This document shows positions 5,750-13,784 of a DNA stretch of 15,772 nucleotides, in pieces. Origin of the DNA: Bacillaceae bacterium UBA7792. Lineage in GTDB: Bacteria > Bacillota > Bacilli > Bacillales > Cytobacillaceae. Within the stretch, counting starts at the first letter, position 1. Each line of letters opens with the position of its first letter. The notes beneath the pieces are model-generated. The model saw only the letters and a program-made list of their open reading frames with translations. It had not been told where the DNA came from and made no database searches. The stretch covers positions 1 to 15,772 of the forward strand of contig DLCS01000205.1 in assembly GCA_002480735.1 (NCBI GenBank), in the 5' to 3' direction. The translations under genes and the position numbers were made by a program.

Positions 5750-6233
5750 ACCTACTCCTCCTTTCTTTCACTTTTTCGATGATTTTCTTTCGACCACGTA
5801 GTAAATGACTTTTTACCGTATTTATTTTCATTTCCAAAATATCTGCTGCCTCCTGATACTTCATTTTGTGCAAATCACATAGGAGTATGACGTCTCTTTC
5901 CTGCTTTTTTAACGAATGAATATCTTGGAGAAGAAGATTAAATCCTTCTTTTTCTAAAAAGCTCCTTTCTGGGGTTGACTCGGTCACTCTCTCTGAAACT
6001 TGCTCACGTATAATAATCCTCTTGTTCTTACGTGTATAATCAACAAAAGCATGATACGCAACCTTAAAAAGCCATGCCTTGATATTGGAAATTTCAACAG
6101 TCTCAAGTTGAATATACGCCCGATAGAAGGCCTCCTGCACCAAGTCCTCTGCAGTATAGTGATCCTTTGATAGGGAAAAGAGATAGCGGTATAAGTCATT
6201 CACATATGCTTCATAAATCTCATCTAAATCCAT
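5733..6233 (-). CDS. sigM: ECF sigma factor, SigM-like
   Basis: This 166-residue group IV sigma factor has region 2 at about 1-75 (DEIYEAYVNDLYRYLFSLSK, AEDLVQEAFYRAYIQ, AWLFKVAYHAFVDYTRK). Region 4 lies at about 105-155 (LKKQERDVILLCDLHKMKYQ, EAADILEMKINTVKSHLLRG). SigM answers antibiotics, acid and other envelope stress in B. subtilis. The three-gene order sigma, YhdL-like, YhdK-like is the reason for calling it sigM rather than sigX, sigV or sigW. The start is ATG 6233, six bases after a GGGGG ribosome binding site. A matching ECF promoter lies 24-49 bases upstream, consistent with autoregulation. Confidence 0.88.
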   Translation of the reverse strand: MDLDEIYEAYVNDLYRYLFSLSKDHYTAEDLVQEAFYRAYIQLETVEISNIKAWLFKVAYHAFVDYTRKNKRIIIREQVSERVTESTPERSFLEKEGFNLLLQDIHSLKKQERDVILLCDLHKMKYQEAADILEMKINTVKSHLLRGRKKIIEKVKERRSRFEQEG

Positions 6234-6256
6234 CTCGTTCCCCCTTTCACTCTATC

Positions 6257-6282
6257 CACGTTTTAGGTCTATAAAAAGTTGC
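6257..6282 (-). promoter_or_regulatory. ECF (SigM-type) autoregulatory promoter
   Basis: On the minus strand, GCAAC (6282-6278) is followed after 17 bases by CGTG (6260-6257). This fits the B. subtilis SigM pattern of an AAC -35 with a CGT -10 at 16-17 base spacing. It lies directly upstream of the sigM-like start and just past the terminator of the preceding gene. Confidence 0.65.
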
Positions 6283-6288
6283 GGAATT

Positions 6289-6336
6289 CAAAAAAAAATC
6301 TGCATCATCCAATCAAAGCATGGATGCATACAGATT
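6289..6336 (-). terminator. Rho-independent terminator after the M50 gene
   Basis: On the minus strand, arms 6336-6331/6326-6321 pair with 6311-6306/6302-6297 (AATCTG and CATCCA blocks around a small internal bulge). Nine consecutive T follow (6298-6290). It separates the M50 gene from the sigM promoter. Confidence 0.8.
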
Positions 6337-6344
6337 ACAAGCTT

Positions 6345-7025
6345 CTAATCGATTCGGTATATCCCTTTTTTAAACCCAAACCAGACAAACAGCAGTGATT
6401 GGGCAAAAAGAATGACCCCCCAAGCTTGAACAGGAATGAATACAGTTGATCGCGCAAGCCCTGTTGCGTCGCCAGCAGAATGAGGCTGAATAAAGCTCAA
6501 CATCTGAATTGTAAAGGCACTTGACACGGATTCCACTAAGAGAATGCTGGCGATTAGTAATAAACAATTCTGAACGAGTGTAGAAGACCCTTTAAATAAC
6601 AATAAAAGAAACCCTGCTCCAAAGGATAATAGCCAAAAAATGCCGTAAAAATTCCGCACCCACAAGACGACGTTCAAAAGAATCAGTCCAACTAGGATGA
6701 CAATAAGAATGTTATACCTTTTCCTACTAATCAACCAAAACGCTAAAAATGCCATTAATGAGGAGGCAACATAGCCTGCCCCACCAGTGAAAAATCCCCC
6801 AACCCATGAGCTGTGGCTTGTATACGTGACCCCTTCTGTGTTCATGAACAAGGAAATTTGGTGGACATCTCCACCGATCAGAGCAATTAAAGCATGCCCT
6901 GTCTCATGAACAAGAGTATTTACGATACGCACATAATTACCAATAAAAGGAACATAAGTAAGAAGGATGGCTAGACCCACAAACAATACAAACTTCAAAC
7001 TAATCCGTTCTGAAAGATTTCTCAA
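6345..7025 (-). CDS. M50-family (site-2-protease-like) membrane metallopeptidase
   Basis: This 226-residue integral membrane protein carries the zinc motif HETGH at 40-44, next to the second membrane segment. A conserved downstream motif, GDATGLARSTVFIPVQAW, is typical of the M50B-like subgroup. At least five hydrophobic segments are visible. Such proteins cleave, or are related to enzymes that cleave, substrates within the membrane. I chose TTG 7025, preceded by AAGGAAGGGG, over ATG 7085, which has no ribosome binding site and would add 20 basic residues. It is read toward sigM but is separated from it by a terminator. A role in anti-sigma processing would be attractive, yet YhdL is not known to need it. 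Confidence 0.8.
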   Translation of the reverse strand: MRNLSERISLKFVLFVGLAILLTYVPFIGNYVRIVNTLVHETGHALIALIGGDVHQISLFMNTEGVTYTSHSSWVGGFFTGGAGYVASSLMAFLAFWLISRKRYNILIVILVGLILLNVVLWVRNFYGIFWLLSFGAGFLLLLFKGSSTLVQNCLLLIASILLVESVSSAFTIQMLSFIQPHSAGDATGLARSTVFIPVQAWGVILFAQSLLFVWFGFKKGIYRID

Positions 7026-7117
7026 TTGATCCCCTTCCTTTAAGAAATTATTCTTCAGCAATCTCGATTTTTTTAAGCGTAGCATTTTTACGAAATTAGA
7101 GGAAGGAAAGTTTCATT

Positions 7118-7153
7118 TTCGAAATTTCTATAACTAATAGTATAATATTAGTT
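7118..7153 (+). promoter_or_regulatory. pepT promoter with overlapping inverted repeat
   Basis: TATAAT at 7141-7146 is perfect; the -35 17 bases upstream (TTCGAA, 7118-7123) is weak. An 8-bp inverted repeat, AACTAATA (7132-7139) and TATTAGTT (7146-7153), straddles the -10 and could be an operator for an unknown regulator. Confidence 0.5.
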
Positions 7154-7198
7154 GAATATTTCAGTTTTTTCTTAAATCATACAAGGAGTTGAAACAGT

Positions 7199-8431
7199 TT
7201 GAAAGACAAATTAATTGAAAGACTCACTCGCTATGCAAAAGTGGATACACAATCCAATGAAGATTCCGGGACATGCCCATCTACTCCGGGCCAGCTGACC
7301 CTTGCCAATATGCTAGTGGATGAGCTGAAGGAAATTGGCATGACTGAGGTGACCATCGACGAGAACGGCTATGTGATGGCTACTTTACCGGCTAATACAG
7401 ATAAAGAAGTTCCGACCATCGGCTTCCTCGCTCACGTTGATACGGCGACCGATTTTACCGGGGCAGGCGTGAATCCACAGCTTGTTGAGGGCTATGTTGG
7501 GAATGAGATCGTACTGAACAAAGATCTGAACGTGGTGCTATCTCCACAAGAATATCCAAATCTCAAGAATTATATTGGTCATACGTTAATTACCACCGAT
7601 GGGACGACCCTTCTAGGTGCCGATAATAAGGCAGGAATTGCCGAAATTATGACAGCGATGGAATACTTAATCAAGCATCCAGAAATCAAGCACGGAAAAG
7701 TGAGAGTGGCTTTCACCCCCGATGAGGAAATTGGTAGAGGACCGCATAAATTTGATGTTGAGGCATTTAATGCAAAATTTGCGTACACCGTCGATGGTGG
7801 TCCACTTGGAGAGCTTCAATATGAAAGCTTTAGTGCGGCAGCGGCCAAAATTACATTCAAAGGCAATAATATTCACCCAGGGACTGCGAAAGGCAAAATG
7901 ATTAACTCTGGAAAAATAGCGATGGAGTTCAATAGCAAGCTTCCTGCTGAAGAGGCTCCCGAGTATACAGAGGGCTATGAGGGTTTTTACCATCTGATTT
8001 CGGTTAATGGGGACGTAGAAAAGACTACTCTCTACTACATCATTCGTGACTTCGACCGCGACAACTTTAATAAGCGTAAAGCAAAGATCGAGGCTATTGT
8101 AGCAGAGTTTCGTGCAAAGTATGGAGAAGAAAATATTATCCTTGAGATGAATGATCAGTATTACAACATGAGAGAAAAAATTGAACCAGTTAGAGAGATC
8201 GTCGATATTGCCCATAAGGCAATGACCAATCTAGGGATTGAGCCAATTATTGAACCAATTCGCGGCGGTACAGATGGCTCCCAGCTATCTTACATGGGGC
8301 TTCCTACTCCAAACATTTTCACGGGTGGTGAGAACTTCCACGGAAAATTCGAATTTATCTCCGTCGAGAATATGGAAAAAGCATCAAAGGTCATCGTGGA
8401 AATCTTGCGCTTATTTGAGGAGCAAGCTTGA
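7199..8431 (+). CDS. pepT: Peptidase T (tripeptide aminopeptidase)
   Basis: This 410-residue M20B metallopeptidase releases the N-terminal residue of tripeptides in the cytoplasm. The two-zinc site is complete: His79 and Asp81 in LAHVDTA, Asp142 in LGADNKAG, Glu176/Glu177 in PDEEIGRG, Asp199 in TVDGGP and His381 in NFHGKFEF. Length equals the family norm. Translation starts at TTG 7199, ten bases after AAGGAG. It is a single gene with its own promoter and terminator. It may work with the POT-type peptide importer encoded at 15407, which is separate and not in an operon with it. Confidence 0.97.
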   Translation: MKDKLIERLTRYAKVDTQSNEDSGTCPSTPGQLTLANMLVDELKEIGMTEVTIDENGYVMATLPANTDKEVPTIGFLAHVDTATDFTGAGVNPQLVEGYVGNEIVLNKDLNVVLSPQEYPNLKNYIGHTLITTDGTTLLGADNKAGIAEIMTAMEYLIKHPEIKHGKVRVAFTPDEEIGRGPHKFDVEAFNAKFAYTVDGGPLGELQYESFSAAAAKITFKGNNIHPGTAKGKMINSGKIAMEFNSKLPAEEAPEYTEGYEGFYHLISVNGDVEKTTLYYIIRDFDRDNFNKRKAKIEAIVAEFRAKYGEENIILEMNDQYYNMREKIEPVREIVDIAHKAMTNLGIEPIIEPIRGGTDGSQLSYMGLPTPNIFTGGENFHGKFEFISVENMEKASKVIVEILRLFEEQA

Positions 8432-8444
8432 AAATAATTGCCTT

Positions 8445-8485
8445 TAAGAAGGGATTCAGTTTACGGAATCTCTTCTTATTTTTTT
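8445..8485 (+). terminator. Rho-independent terminator after pepT
   Basis: A 13-bp stem, TAAGAAGGGATTC (8445-8457) with GAATCTCTTCTTA (8466-8478, one G-T pair), is followed by seven T (8479-8485). Confidence 0.93.
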
Positions 8486-8582
8486 AAAAGTGTGCATTTC
8501 AATTTCAAAATTATCAGATTTATTGTACAATACTATTATTTACTATTTTTATCATAGAAACCTTAGCAGGAGTGTTCGCATA

Positions 8583-9809
8583 ATGCAGAAGTCATCTCTG
8601 ATTCAATCAGAAAATGTTGCAGGTAGAAATTTTCTTTTTATCGCAGGAATCATCTTTGTCGCCTTTAACCTTAGACCTGCCATTACCTCTGTCGGTCCCC
8701 TTGTCAGTATGATTCGAGACGACACCGGTATGTCAAATGGTGCTGCAGGATTTATCACCACCCTTCCTCTGCTGGCATTCGCCTTACTATCCCCAATCGC
8801 ACCTAAGGTTGCTAAGAAATTAGGAAAAGAAATGACGATCTTTTTAGCCTTACTCCTGTTGGTGTGTGGAATTTTGACCCGCTCCGCTGGCTGGGTCTCA
8901 ACCCTATTTATCGGAACAGGGTTTATCGGAATTGGAGTTGCCTTTTGCAACGTACTTTTACCAGGAATGGTCAAGGAAGCCTATCCAACAAAAGTGGGCT
9001 TAATGACTGGAATCTATACGGTGGCCATGGCAATCTGCGCTGGCTTGGCGCCCGGAATTAGCGTTCCCCTTGCTGAAAATGCTGGGTTAGGCTGGCAGGG
9101 ATCTCTTACCGTCTGGGGAGTGGTGGCGCTCGCCGCTCTATGTGTATGGGTCCCTCAATTGAAGCAAAGACAGAGTATCACTAATGGTAGTGCAAAGAAA
9201 ACTAGCGAAAGTCGCTCGCTGTATAAATCTCCTATAGCGTGGCAGCTGACGATTTTTATGGGATTACAGTCATTGATTTATTTTTGCTTTATTGCTTGGC
9301 TCCCAGAAATGCTCGTAAGCAAAGGCATTGATACTACAACTGCCGGCTGGATGGTGTCGATTATCCAGTTCTCTGGGATTCCTTTCAATTTCATTATTCC
9401 CGTAGTTGCAGATAAGCTCCCAAATCAAAAATCACTTGTATTAGGAATAGGAATTATCTGTATTATCGGGATTGTTGGCCTGCTCATTGGTGGAAATTTT
9501 GCGTTATTGACTTTCTACATTATTTGTATCGGCATTGCCACTGGCGCGTCACTCAGCCTCGCCCTTACGTTAATTGCATTACGAGCAAGAAATGCGACCC
9601 AGGCAGCCGATCTATCTGGTATGGCACAATCAATTGGTTATTTATTAGCCGCATTGGGACCAATTGCTTTGGGAATTATTTTTGATACCCTTCATTCATG
9701 GGTACTTCCGTTAATCCTTCTAATTATTATTACGATTATCATGACAATCTCTGGAATGGGTGCAGGCAGAAATCAATATGTATTGGAAAAGAAGGAAGAA
9801 GCTGTTTAG
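8583..9809 (+). CDS. CynX/NimT-family MFS transporter
   Basis: This 408-residue membrane protein has about 12 hydrophobic helices and a central polar loop near 192-215. AFNLRPAITSVGPLVSMI near the start is characteristic of the CynX/NimT (YycB-like) branch of the major facilitator superfamily. Members include the E. coli cyanate-operon transporter and the 2-nitroimidazole exporter NimT. The substrate here is unknown. The start is ATG 8583, ten bases after AGGAGT. The frame is open to 8490, but that 31-codon extension has no ribosome binding site and overlaps the probable promoter (TACAAT at 8526-8531). It is transcribed alone, between two terminators. Confidence 0.9.
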   Translation: MQKSSLIQSENVAGRNFLFIAGIIFVAFNLRPAITSVGPLVSMIRDDTGMSNGAAGFITTLPLLAFALLSPIAPKVAKKLGKEMTIFLALLLLVCGILTRSAGWVSTLFIGTGFIGIGVAFCNVLLPGMVKEAYPTKVGLMTGIYTVAMAICAGLAPGISVPLAENAGLGWQGSLTVWGVVALAALCVWVPQLKQRQSITNGSAKKTSESRSLYKSPIAWQLTIFMGLQSLIYFCFIAWLPEMLVSKGIDTTTAGWMVSIIQFSGIPFNFIIPVVADKLPNQKSLVLGIGIICIIGIVGLLIGGNFALLTFYIICIGIATGASLSLALTLIALRARNATQAADLSGMAQSIGYLLAALGPIALGIIFDTLHSWVLPLILLIIITIIMTISGMGAGRNQYVLEKKEEAV

Positions 9810-9814
9810 AATAG

Positions 9815-9853
9815 AAAAATCGTACGCTCAACCATTGAACGTACGATTTTTTT
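9815..9853. terminator. Two-way rho-independent terminator
   Basis: ATCGTACG, one mismatch and TCAA on the left pair with TTGA and CGTACGAT on the right. A five-A run precedes the stem and a seven-T run follows. It ends the MFS gene on the plus strand and can stop benE-type transcription arriving from the minus side. Confidence 0.88.
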
Positions 9854-9988
9854 ATTAGACGGTACAACTCGCACAACAACGCTGTGACAAACACCCGTCG
9901 CTGGTTTTGCATCCGCAAAAAAGTTCCTCCAGGAAGACACAGAGTCCGTTTTACATTTTATTGTGTTACTTATTTCATTTAAGTTTTT
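9854..9988. other. Gap between MFS terminator and BenE-type gene
   Basis: These 135 bases hold no gene I can support. A short hairpin (TTCC, loop, GGAA) followed by six T on the minus strand near 9920-9936 could be a weak extra terminator. Confidence 0.3.
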
Positions 9989-11209
9989 TTATGCGGTTTT
10001 CTTCTTTTCCATCGGTGCCATCGTGTCTTTCTCGATGTACTTAGCAATAAAGCTCCCTATAAGTAAGGACCATACTGGCGCACTGATGTTCCAAATCGTA
10101 ATATTGGATAGTGCAATCATAAAGGCAAAGGCTGCACTCACTCTCATCGACGGCCTCGAAAATCCTGTTGTTAAGCTGTTGCCAAATACTCCAATAAGAG
10201 AAAAGCCAACGATGATGGAAATAAAGTCCTTTGGCAGCACTTGAATGAGTGGAACAAGCTTCCAGGCAAATACTCCAAATAGAAAAAGCAAGACTCCTGA
10301 AACAACCGCTCCCATATATCTTTTTTCCTTTGGACCCGCTTCCTCATCAGAGCAAATTGCACTTGCCATCCCCGCAATATTCGATGACTGACCACCAAAA
10401 AAGCTGGCAACCATTGAAAAAATCCCACTTAATGTAATAATCCGATTGACGGGAGGGCTGTATTTATTTTGCTCTAAGGCACCAAGTCCTACTGCCGCAT
10501 CATTGCTTAAAATAAGCAAGGCGAGCGGAATCGAAACGGATAAAAAGCTCAGTATATGGAAGTCTGGCATTTGAAGTTGAGGAATGAGCATCTCGTGAGA
10601 CCAGCCGCTACCTTCAAAAGGATAGATGATTAGAAGAGAGATGAACGCAGCAGTAATAGCCGCGATAATTGGTGGTACTCTAGTTCTCCATCTACTAAAA
10701 ATAAAAAAGGCAGCGAGTGATACCCCACCCACAATCATCAATTGGGTAGCTGAAACAACAAAATTCACCATGTACTTCGTAATCATTCCAGCCAGCATGG
10801 CCGCAATGATCTCTTTCGGTACCATCTTCATCAGCTTTGAAAAGAAGCCAAGATACCCTACTAAAAGCATCAATAACCCCGAGACGATATAAGAACCGAC
10901 TAATTCATGGAAGGTAAACTGTGTCGTGACCGTTGCCAGAAAAGCAACAGCGGAGATTGAATGACCTCCGACAATCGGCATCCTATAATATAATGGAAGA
11001 ATAATGCCAAACAAACCACCAAATACATAGACGGAAAACACCCATTGGATCGTCTGCTCCATTGAAAATTGCCCGTTCAAGGATGCCTCTAATATTAGAG
11101 CCACTGGACCTGTAATAATAAAAATCCCCGACACAAGTCCAGCCGCGATATTTTTTTGATTCAGATCTCCCAGTAGAGAGATACCTCCCCTTTTTTGTAT
11201 TTCAGACAT
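9989..11209 (-). CDS. BenE-family benzoate/H+ symporter-like transporter
   Basis: This 406-residue membrane protein with about 12 helices matches the BenE family. GDLNQKNIAAGLVSGIF opens the first helix, MPIVGGHSISAVAFLATV marks a re-entrant-type region, and NDAAVGLGALEQNKYSPPVN and FGGQSSNIAGMASAICSDEE are family-like stretches. Family members import benzoate with protons, but no benzoate-degradation genes are nearby, so the true substrate is open. The start is ATG 11209, eight bases after AAAGGGG. It lies 80 bases after the thioesterase gene on the same strand and may have its own promoter. Confidence 0.88.
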   Translation of the reverse strand: MSEIQKRGGISLLGDLNQKNIAAGLVSGIFIITGPVALILEASLNGQFSMEQTIQWVFSVYVFGGLFGIILPLYYRMPIVGGHSISAVAFLATVTTQFTFHELVGSYIVSGLLMLLVGYLGFFSKLMKMVPKEIIAAMLAGMITKYMVNFVVSATQLMIVGGVSLAAFFIFSRWRTRVPPIIAAITAAFISLLIIYPFEGSGWSHEMLIPQLQMPDFHILSFLSVSIPLALLILSNDAAVGLGALEQNKYSPPVNRIITLSGIFSMVASFFGGQSSNIAGMASAICSDEEAGPKEKRYMGAVVSGVLLFLFGVFAWKLVPLIQVLPKDFISIIVGFSLIGVFGNSLTTGFSRPSMRVSAAFAFMIALSNITIWNISAPVWSLLIGSFIAKYIEKDTMAPMEKKKTA

Positions 11210-11245
11210 GATGCCGTCCCCTTTCGTCCTTCACACTATTAAACT

Positions 11246-11251
11246 ATTATA
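11246..11251 (-). promoter_or_regulatory. Candidate -10 box upstream of the BenE-type gene
   Basis: A perfect TATAAT reads on the minus strand, 37 bases before the start codon. No good -35 is seen at 17 bases, so the gene may instead be read through from the thioesterase gene. Confidence 0.3.
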
Positions 11252-11289
11252 CAACTTTTCTAATTATCAGAAAGGGGAAGAGACTGTTT

Positions 11290-11724
11290 TTATTCCTGAA
11301 GCCCTTCAAATTCTCGAATGCGATTCCGAATATACTCAGGTATCTGCTGAGAGCGATGTTTTTCTGGATCATAGTTGACGTAAATGATTTCTGCCACAAC
11401 AATCGGGGTATCCTCTCCTACTCTCGTAATCAAGAATTCCATCGTAAAGCTGCTAATTCCCATTCTTGATACTCGGCATCCAATCTCTAGCCAATCCCCA
11501 AGCCTTGCCGAATTTTTATACTCCAGTGTTGATTTGACCAACACAAAATTAAAGTGGCCCTCCGCCATAATAGTATGCAAGGCTAACCCAAGCCCTTCTT
11601 GAAAATATTCCCCATTCGCAACATCCAAATAGGTTAAATAATGGGCATTGAAGACAATCTTTTGACCATCTATTTCCGAATACCTCACCTTGAGTCGATG
11701 AAAATAACGAAATTTTTCTTTCAA
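11290..11724 (-). CDS. Acyl-CoA thioesterase, 4HBT/YbgC-FcbC hotdog family
   Basis: This 144-residue cytoplasmic protein has the family opening VRYSEIDGQKIVFNAHYLTY, with Asp19 at the catalytic position. A long hotdog helix (YLDVANGEYFQEGLG) and sheet follow (FVLVKSTLEYKNSARLGDWL, EFLITRVGED). These enzymes hydrolyse acyl-CoA thioesters such as 4-hydroxybenzoyl-CoA or short-chain acyl-CoA. Pairing with a BenE-type aromatic-acid transporter is suggestive of aromatic metabolism, but that is only inference. I chose TTG 11724, nine bases after GAGAGG; the GTG at 11733 directly abuts that ribosome binding site. Confidence 0.82.
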   Translation of the reverse strand: MKEKFRYFHRLKVRYSEIDGQKIVFNAHYLTYLDVANGEYFQEGLGLALHTIMAEGHFNFVLVKSTLEYKNSARLGDWLEIGCRVSRMGISSFTMEFLITRVGEDTPIVVAEIIYVNYDPEKHRSQQIPEYIRNRIREFEGLQE

Positions 11725-11816
11725 GACTGTCACCTCTCTTTTTCCTCATTATATATAATTTGTACTATTCAAACAATTTAACAGACTTATACTTTGTGGT
11801 GACTGAGTTTATGTTG

Positions 11817-11913
11817 GATGTTGATTTTAGCCTTATACGTACGTGTGAATGGGTTTTACTCGGTACGAGTAACGTAGAGAACGCGTGCGTATAAGACAAT
11901 GTAAGATCAACAA
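11817..11913 (+). repeat. Dispersed ~98-bp palindrome-ended repeat, copy B
   Basis: This is the better-preserved copy of the element also found, inverted, at 1301-1398. Its ends pair (TGTTGATTTTA against TAAGATCAACA). The inner stem CTTATACGTACGTG pairs with CGCGTGCGTATAAG, allowing G-T pairs. The central GGGTTTTACTCGGTACGA is conserved between copies though it is not part of the stem. It lies in the 243-bp gap between two divergently transcribed genes. There is no open reading frame inside. Confidence 0.8.
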
Positions 11914-11967
11914 TTAGCTAAAATGGTGCCTTTATGATAAAAATAGAGTAGAGATGAGGTGTTTACT

Positions 11968-12159
11968 TTGAATCAAAAGGAAATTGAGTATAAGATTCAA
12001 GAGTTGAAAATGGATTATGTACGTCTGCAAAATGATTTGGAAAAGCTCGAATATGTCGATGGGAATCTTTCTCCCTTAGAAAAACAAATTGCCGAAATCG
12101 AAGCAGAATTAAAAATTCTTTACCGGGAATTAACCGAAAAGAAAGAGCTGCCACAATGA
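11968..12159 (+). CDS. Small coiled-coil protein (SE1832-like)
   Basis: This 63-residue charged protein is almost entirely heptad-like helix: YKIQELKMDYVRLQNDLEKL, then SPLEKQIAEIEAELKILYRE. It resembles the SE1832 family of small uncharacterised Firmicutes proteins; this is from memory and was not searched. There is no membrane segment or catalytic motif, so a structural or protein-binding role is likely. The start is TTG 11968, six bases after GAGGTG; the GTG at 11959 overlaps that ribosome binding site. A weak -10 (TATGAT, 11933-11938) lies upstream. Confidence 0.75.
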   Translation: MNQKEIEYKIQELKMDYVRLQNDLEKLEYVDGNLSPLEKQIAEIEAELKILYRELTEKKELPQ

Positions 12160-12167
12160 CAGCTCTT
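12143..12167. terminator. Hairpin between convergent genes
   Basis: AAGAGCTG (12143-12150) pairs with CAGCTCTT (12160-12167) and encloses the stop codon of the small coiled-coil gene. On the minus strand the stem is followed by CTTTCTTTTC, a fair T-rich tail. It can therefore end the permease operon; on the plus strand the tail is poor. Confidence 0.6.
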
Positions 12168-12170
12168 CTC

Positions 12171-12968
12171 CTATACAAATAGATCGCGCTTTTTAAACCC
12201 AATAAATGTTAGAAGTATTAACCCAATAATCAAGGCAAAGGAAACCCCAACAAACATTCCGTCTAGCCCTCCGCCATACATGACCTTTTTTGCCTCAAAA
12301 TATTTAAATGGTGTGACGAATTTTAGCCATTTCAATTTTTCATTGAGATCAATGACAATTGATAGCATGAAGGTAATAAGTTAGAGTCCTGTTGATATTG
12401 GTGCCGCTAGCTTAGGTCTTTTACTAAGAGATGCTATTGCTGTACCTATAGCCATGAATAGCAGCTGTAAAATCAGCATTCCCATCATGGTTAAAAAGAT
12501 ATCTTTGCTGACTGACTCTCCATTTCCATACATACTAACGAAGCTCAGACACGAGACCATTGTAACGAGATTAAACATGATAATATTCGTAAGAGCCGCT
12601 AGTAGCTTTGCTCCAATTACTTGATTCCTCGACATCGGCTTCACGAATAAAAACTCCGCTGTCTTTTCTCGTTCCTCTTTTGCGACTAGGTTGGCCCCAA
12701 GCATGGCTGCATGAATGGTCCCAAGTAGAAAAAGATAGATCACTAATACACCGTAGTATCCGCTTATTTTCGATAGATCAAACGTTCCTGTCCCCATTAT
12801 TGCCTGTAGCGAAGAAGGCATTTCAGCCATTAAATCATTCATCGTTTGCCCGTTTGTGCCCATCCCCGCATATTTTCCTATGCTAGCCGCTACGAAAAGG
12901 ACCATCCCCACGCTCCATAGAATAAAGGACTTTGCCTGTGATTTCATTTCTCTTACATATACATTCAT
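12171..12968 (-). pseudogene. ABC-2 permease with in-frame stop (broken)
   Basis: The full frame of 798 bases would give 265 residues, the same length as the neighbouring permease, of which it is clearly a paralog. EEREKTAEFLFVKPMSR and TPFKYFEAKK align with EVREKTADFLLTKPVTR and SPFKYFEANY. A TAA at 12383-12381 interrupts the frame after residue 195 (APISTGL), in a membrane helix, and the same frame continues to 12171. A single base change from a leucine TTA would explain it. The first fragment (12381-12968) could still give a truncated membrane protein lacking the last helices. It starts at ATG 12968 behind AGGAGTG, 12 bases after the upstream permease stop. A sequencing error is possible but less likely given the other lesions in this operon. 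Confidence 0.85.
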
Positions 12969-12980
12969 TGCTCTTCACTC

Positions 12981-13778
12981 CTATACTGTGTGGATATCCT
13001 TTTTTCGATAGATGATAAAGGTAGTGACAACGGAAACCACTATAATAGAGATTGCGACAATCAGAAAGGAAATCTCATAAGTTGAATGCTCAATGATGTA
13101 ATTGGCCTCAAAATATTTAAATGGCGAAAACAATCGTTTCACTTCGTCTTCACCTGTTGAAGCAAGCATTCCAATAAGGAAAAAAGCGAACACAGTTCCC
13201 AAGGATACGGCCAATACCGATTTGATTCTTGGAATGATGACAGAAGCCAGAAGACCAAAGGCCAGGAAAATCAATTGGATAAAAAATAGAGTGATAGAAA
13301 TCATGTAAAAGACCTTCGCATCATAGGCTTCTGTTTTGACCATTGTAGCGGTCAGTCCTGCAGCTCCTAAAAAAACAAGGTTCGTTATCAACAGAGAGGT
13401 AACTGCAGCTAGTAGCTTCGCCTTAACGATTTGGGTCCTCGTCACTGGCTTTGTCAAAAGAAAATCAGCCGTCTTTTCTCGAACTTCCTTTGAAAGAATA
13501 TTTGTCCCTAAGTTCATGGCTTGAATTGCTCCAGCTAAAGCCAAATAGGTAAATGAATAGGAATAGTAGCCTAGTAAGCTACCGAGACTCCCGATTTCAA
13601 GACCAAGTGCTTTCCTGACAGGCTCAGGGAATCCTTCTAAGAGCTTATTGACCTCGTCTACATCCTTTGAAAAGGAAGGAAATAGTGACATAAATAGGAC
13701 GAGGACAGAAACAAGGGATATCGTCCAAACAATCGTCGACTTTCGGCTTGCTCTGAGCTCATATAAAAACATATTCAT
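12981..13778 (-). CDS. ABC-2 type transporter permease
   Basis: This 265-residue protein has about six membrane helices, the first at 17-34 and the last at 236-256. REKTADFLLTKPVTRTQIV in the cytoplasmic loop is typical of YhaP/NatB-like ABC-2 permeases. It would pair with the adjacent ATPase and second permease to export an unknown substrate. It starts at ATG 13778, six bases after the ATPase stop, with AGGAGG lying in the end of the ATPase gene. It is the only undamaged gene of the four-gene cluster, so it probably no longer works as part of a transporter. Confidence 0.88.
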   Translation of the reverse strand: MNMFLYELRASRKSTIVWTISLVSVLVLFMSLFPSFSKDVDEVNKLLEGFPEPVRKALGLEIGSLGSLLGYYSYSFTYLALAGAIQAMNLGTNILSKEVREKTADFLLTKPVTRTQIVKAKLLAAVTSLLITNLVFLGAAGLTATMVKTEAYDAKVFYMISITLFFIQLIFLAFGLLASVIIPRIKSVLAVSLGTVFAFFLIGMLASTGEDEVKRLFSPFKYFEANYIIEHSTYEISFLIVAISIIVVSVVTTFIIYRKKDIHTV

Positions 13779-13784
13779 AGCCTA

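Noticed and set aside
6345..7025. M50 protease as the site-2 protease of the SigM pathway
   Set aside because: It is separated from sigM by a terminator, and YhdL is not known to be controlled by regulated proteolysis; adjacency alone is not enough.
7111..7130. CodY box upstream of pepT (CATTTTCGAAATTTC)
   Set aside because: It needs a one-base gap to fit the 15-base consensus, so it is not called.
7667..8215. 182-codon frame on the minus strand inside pepT
   Set aside because: It lies wholly within an intact pepT gene with complete active site; it has no ribosome binding site and no recognisable domain.
9860..9979. Open plus-strand stretch after the MFS terminator
   Set aside because: There is no start codon with a ribosome binding site and no recognisable protein; chance openness is the simpler view.
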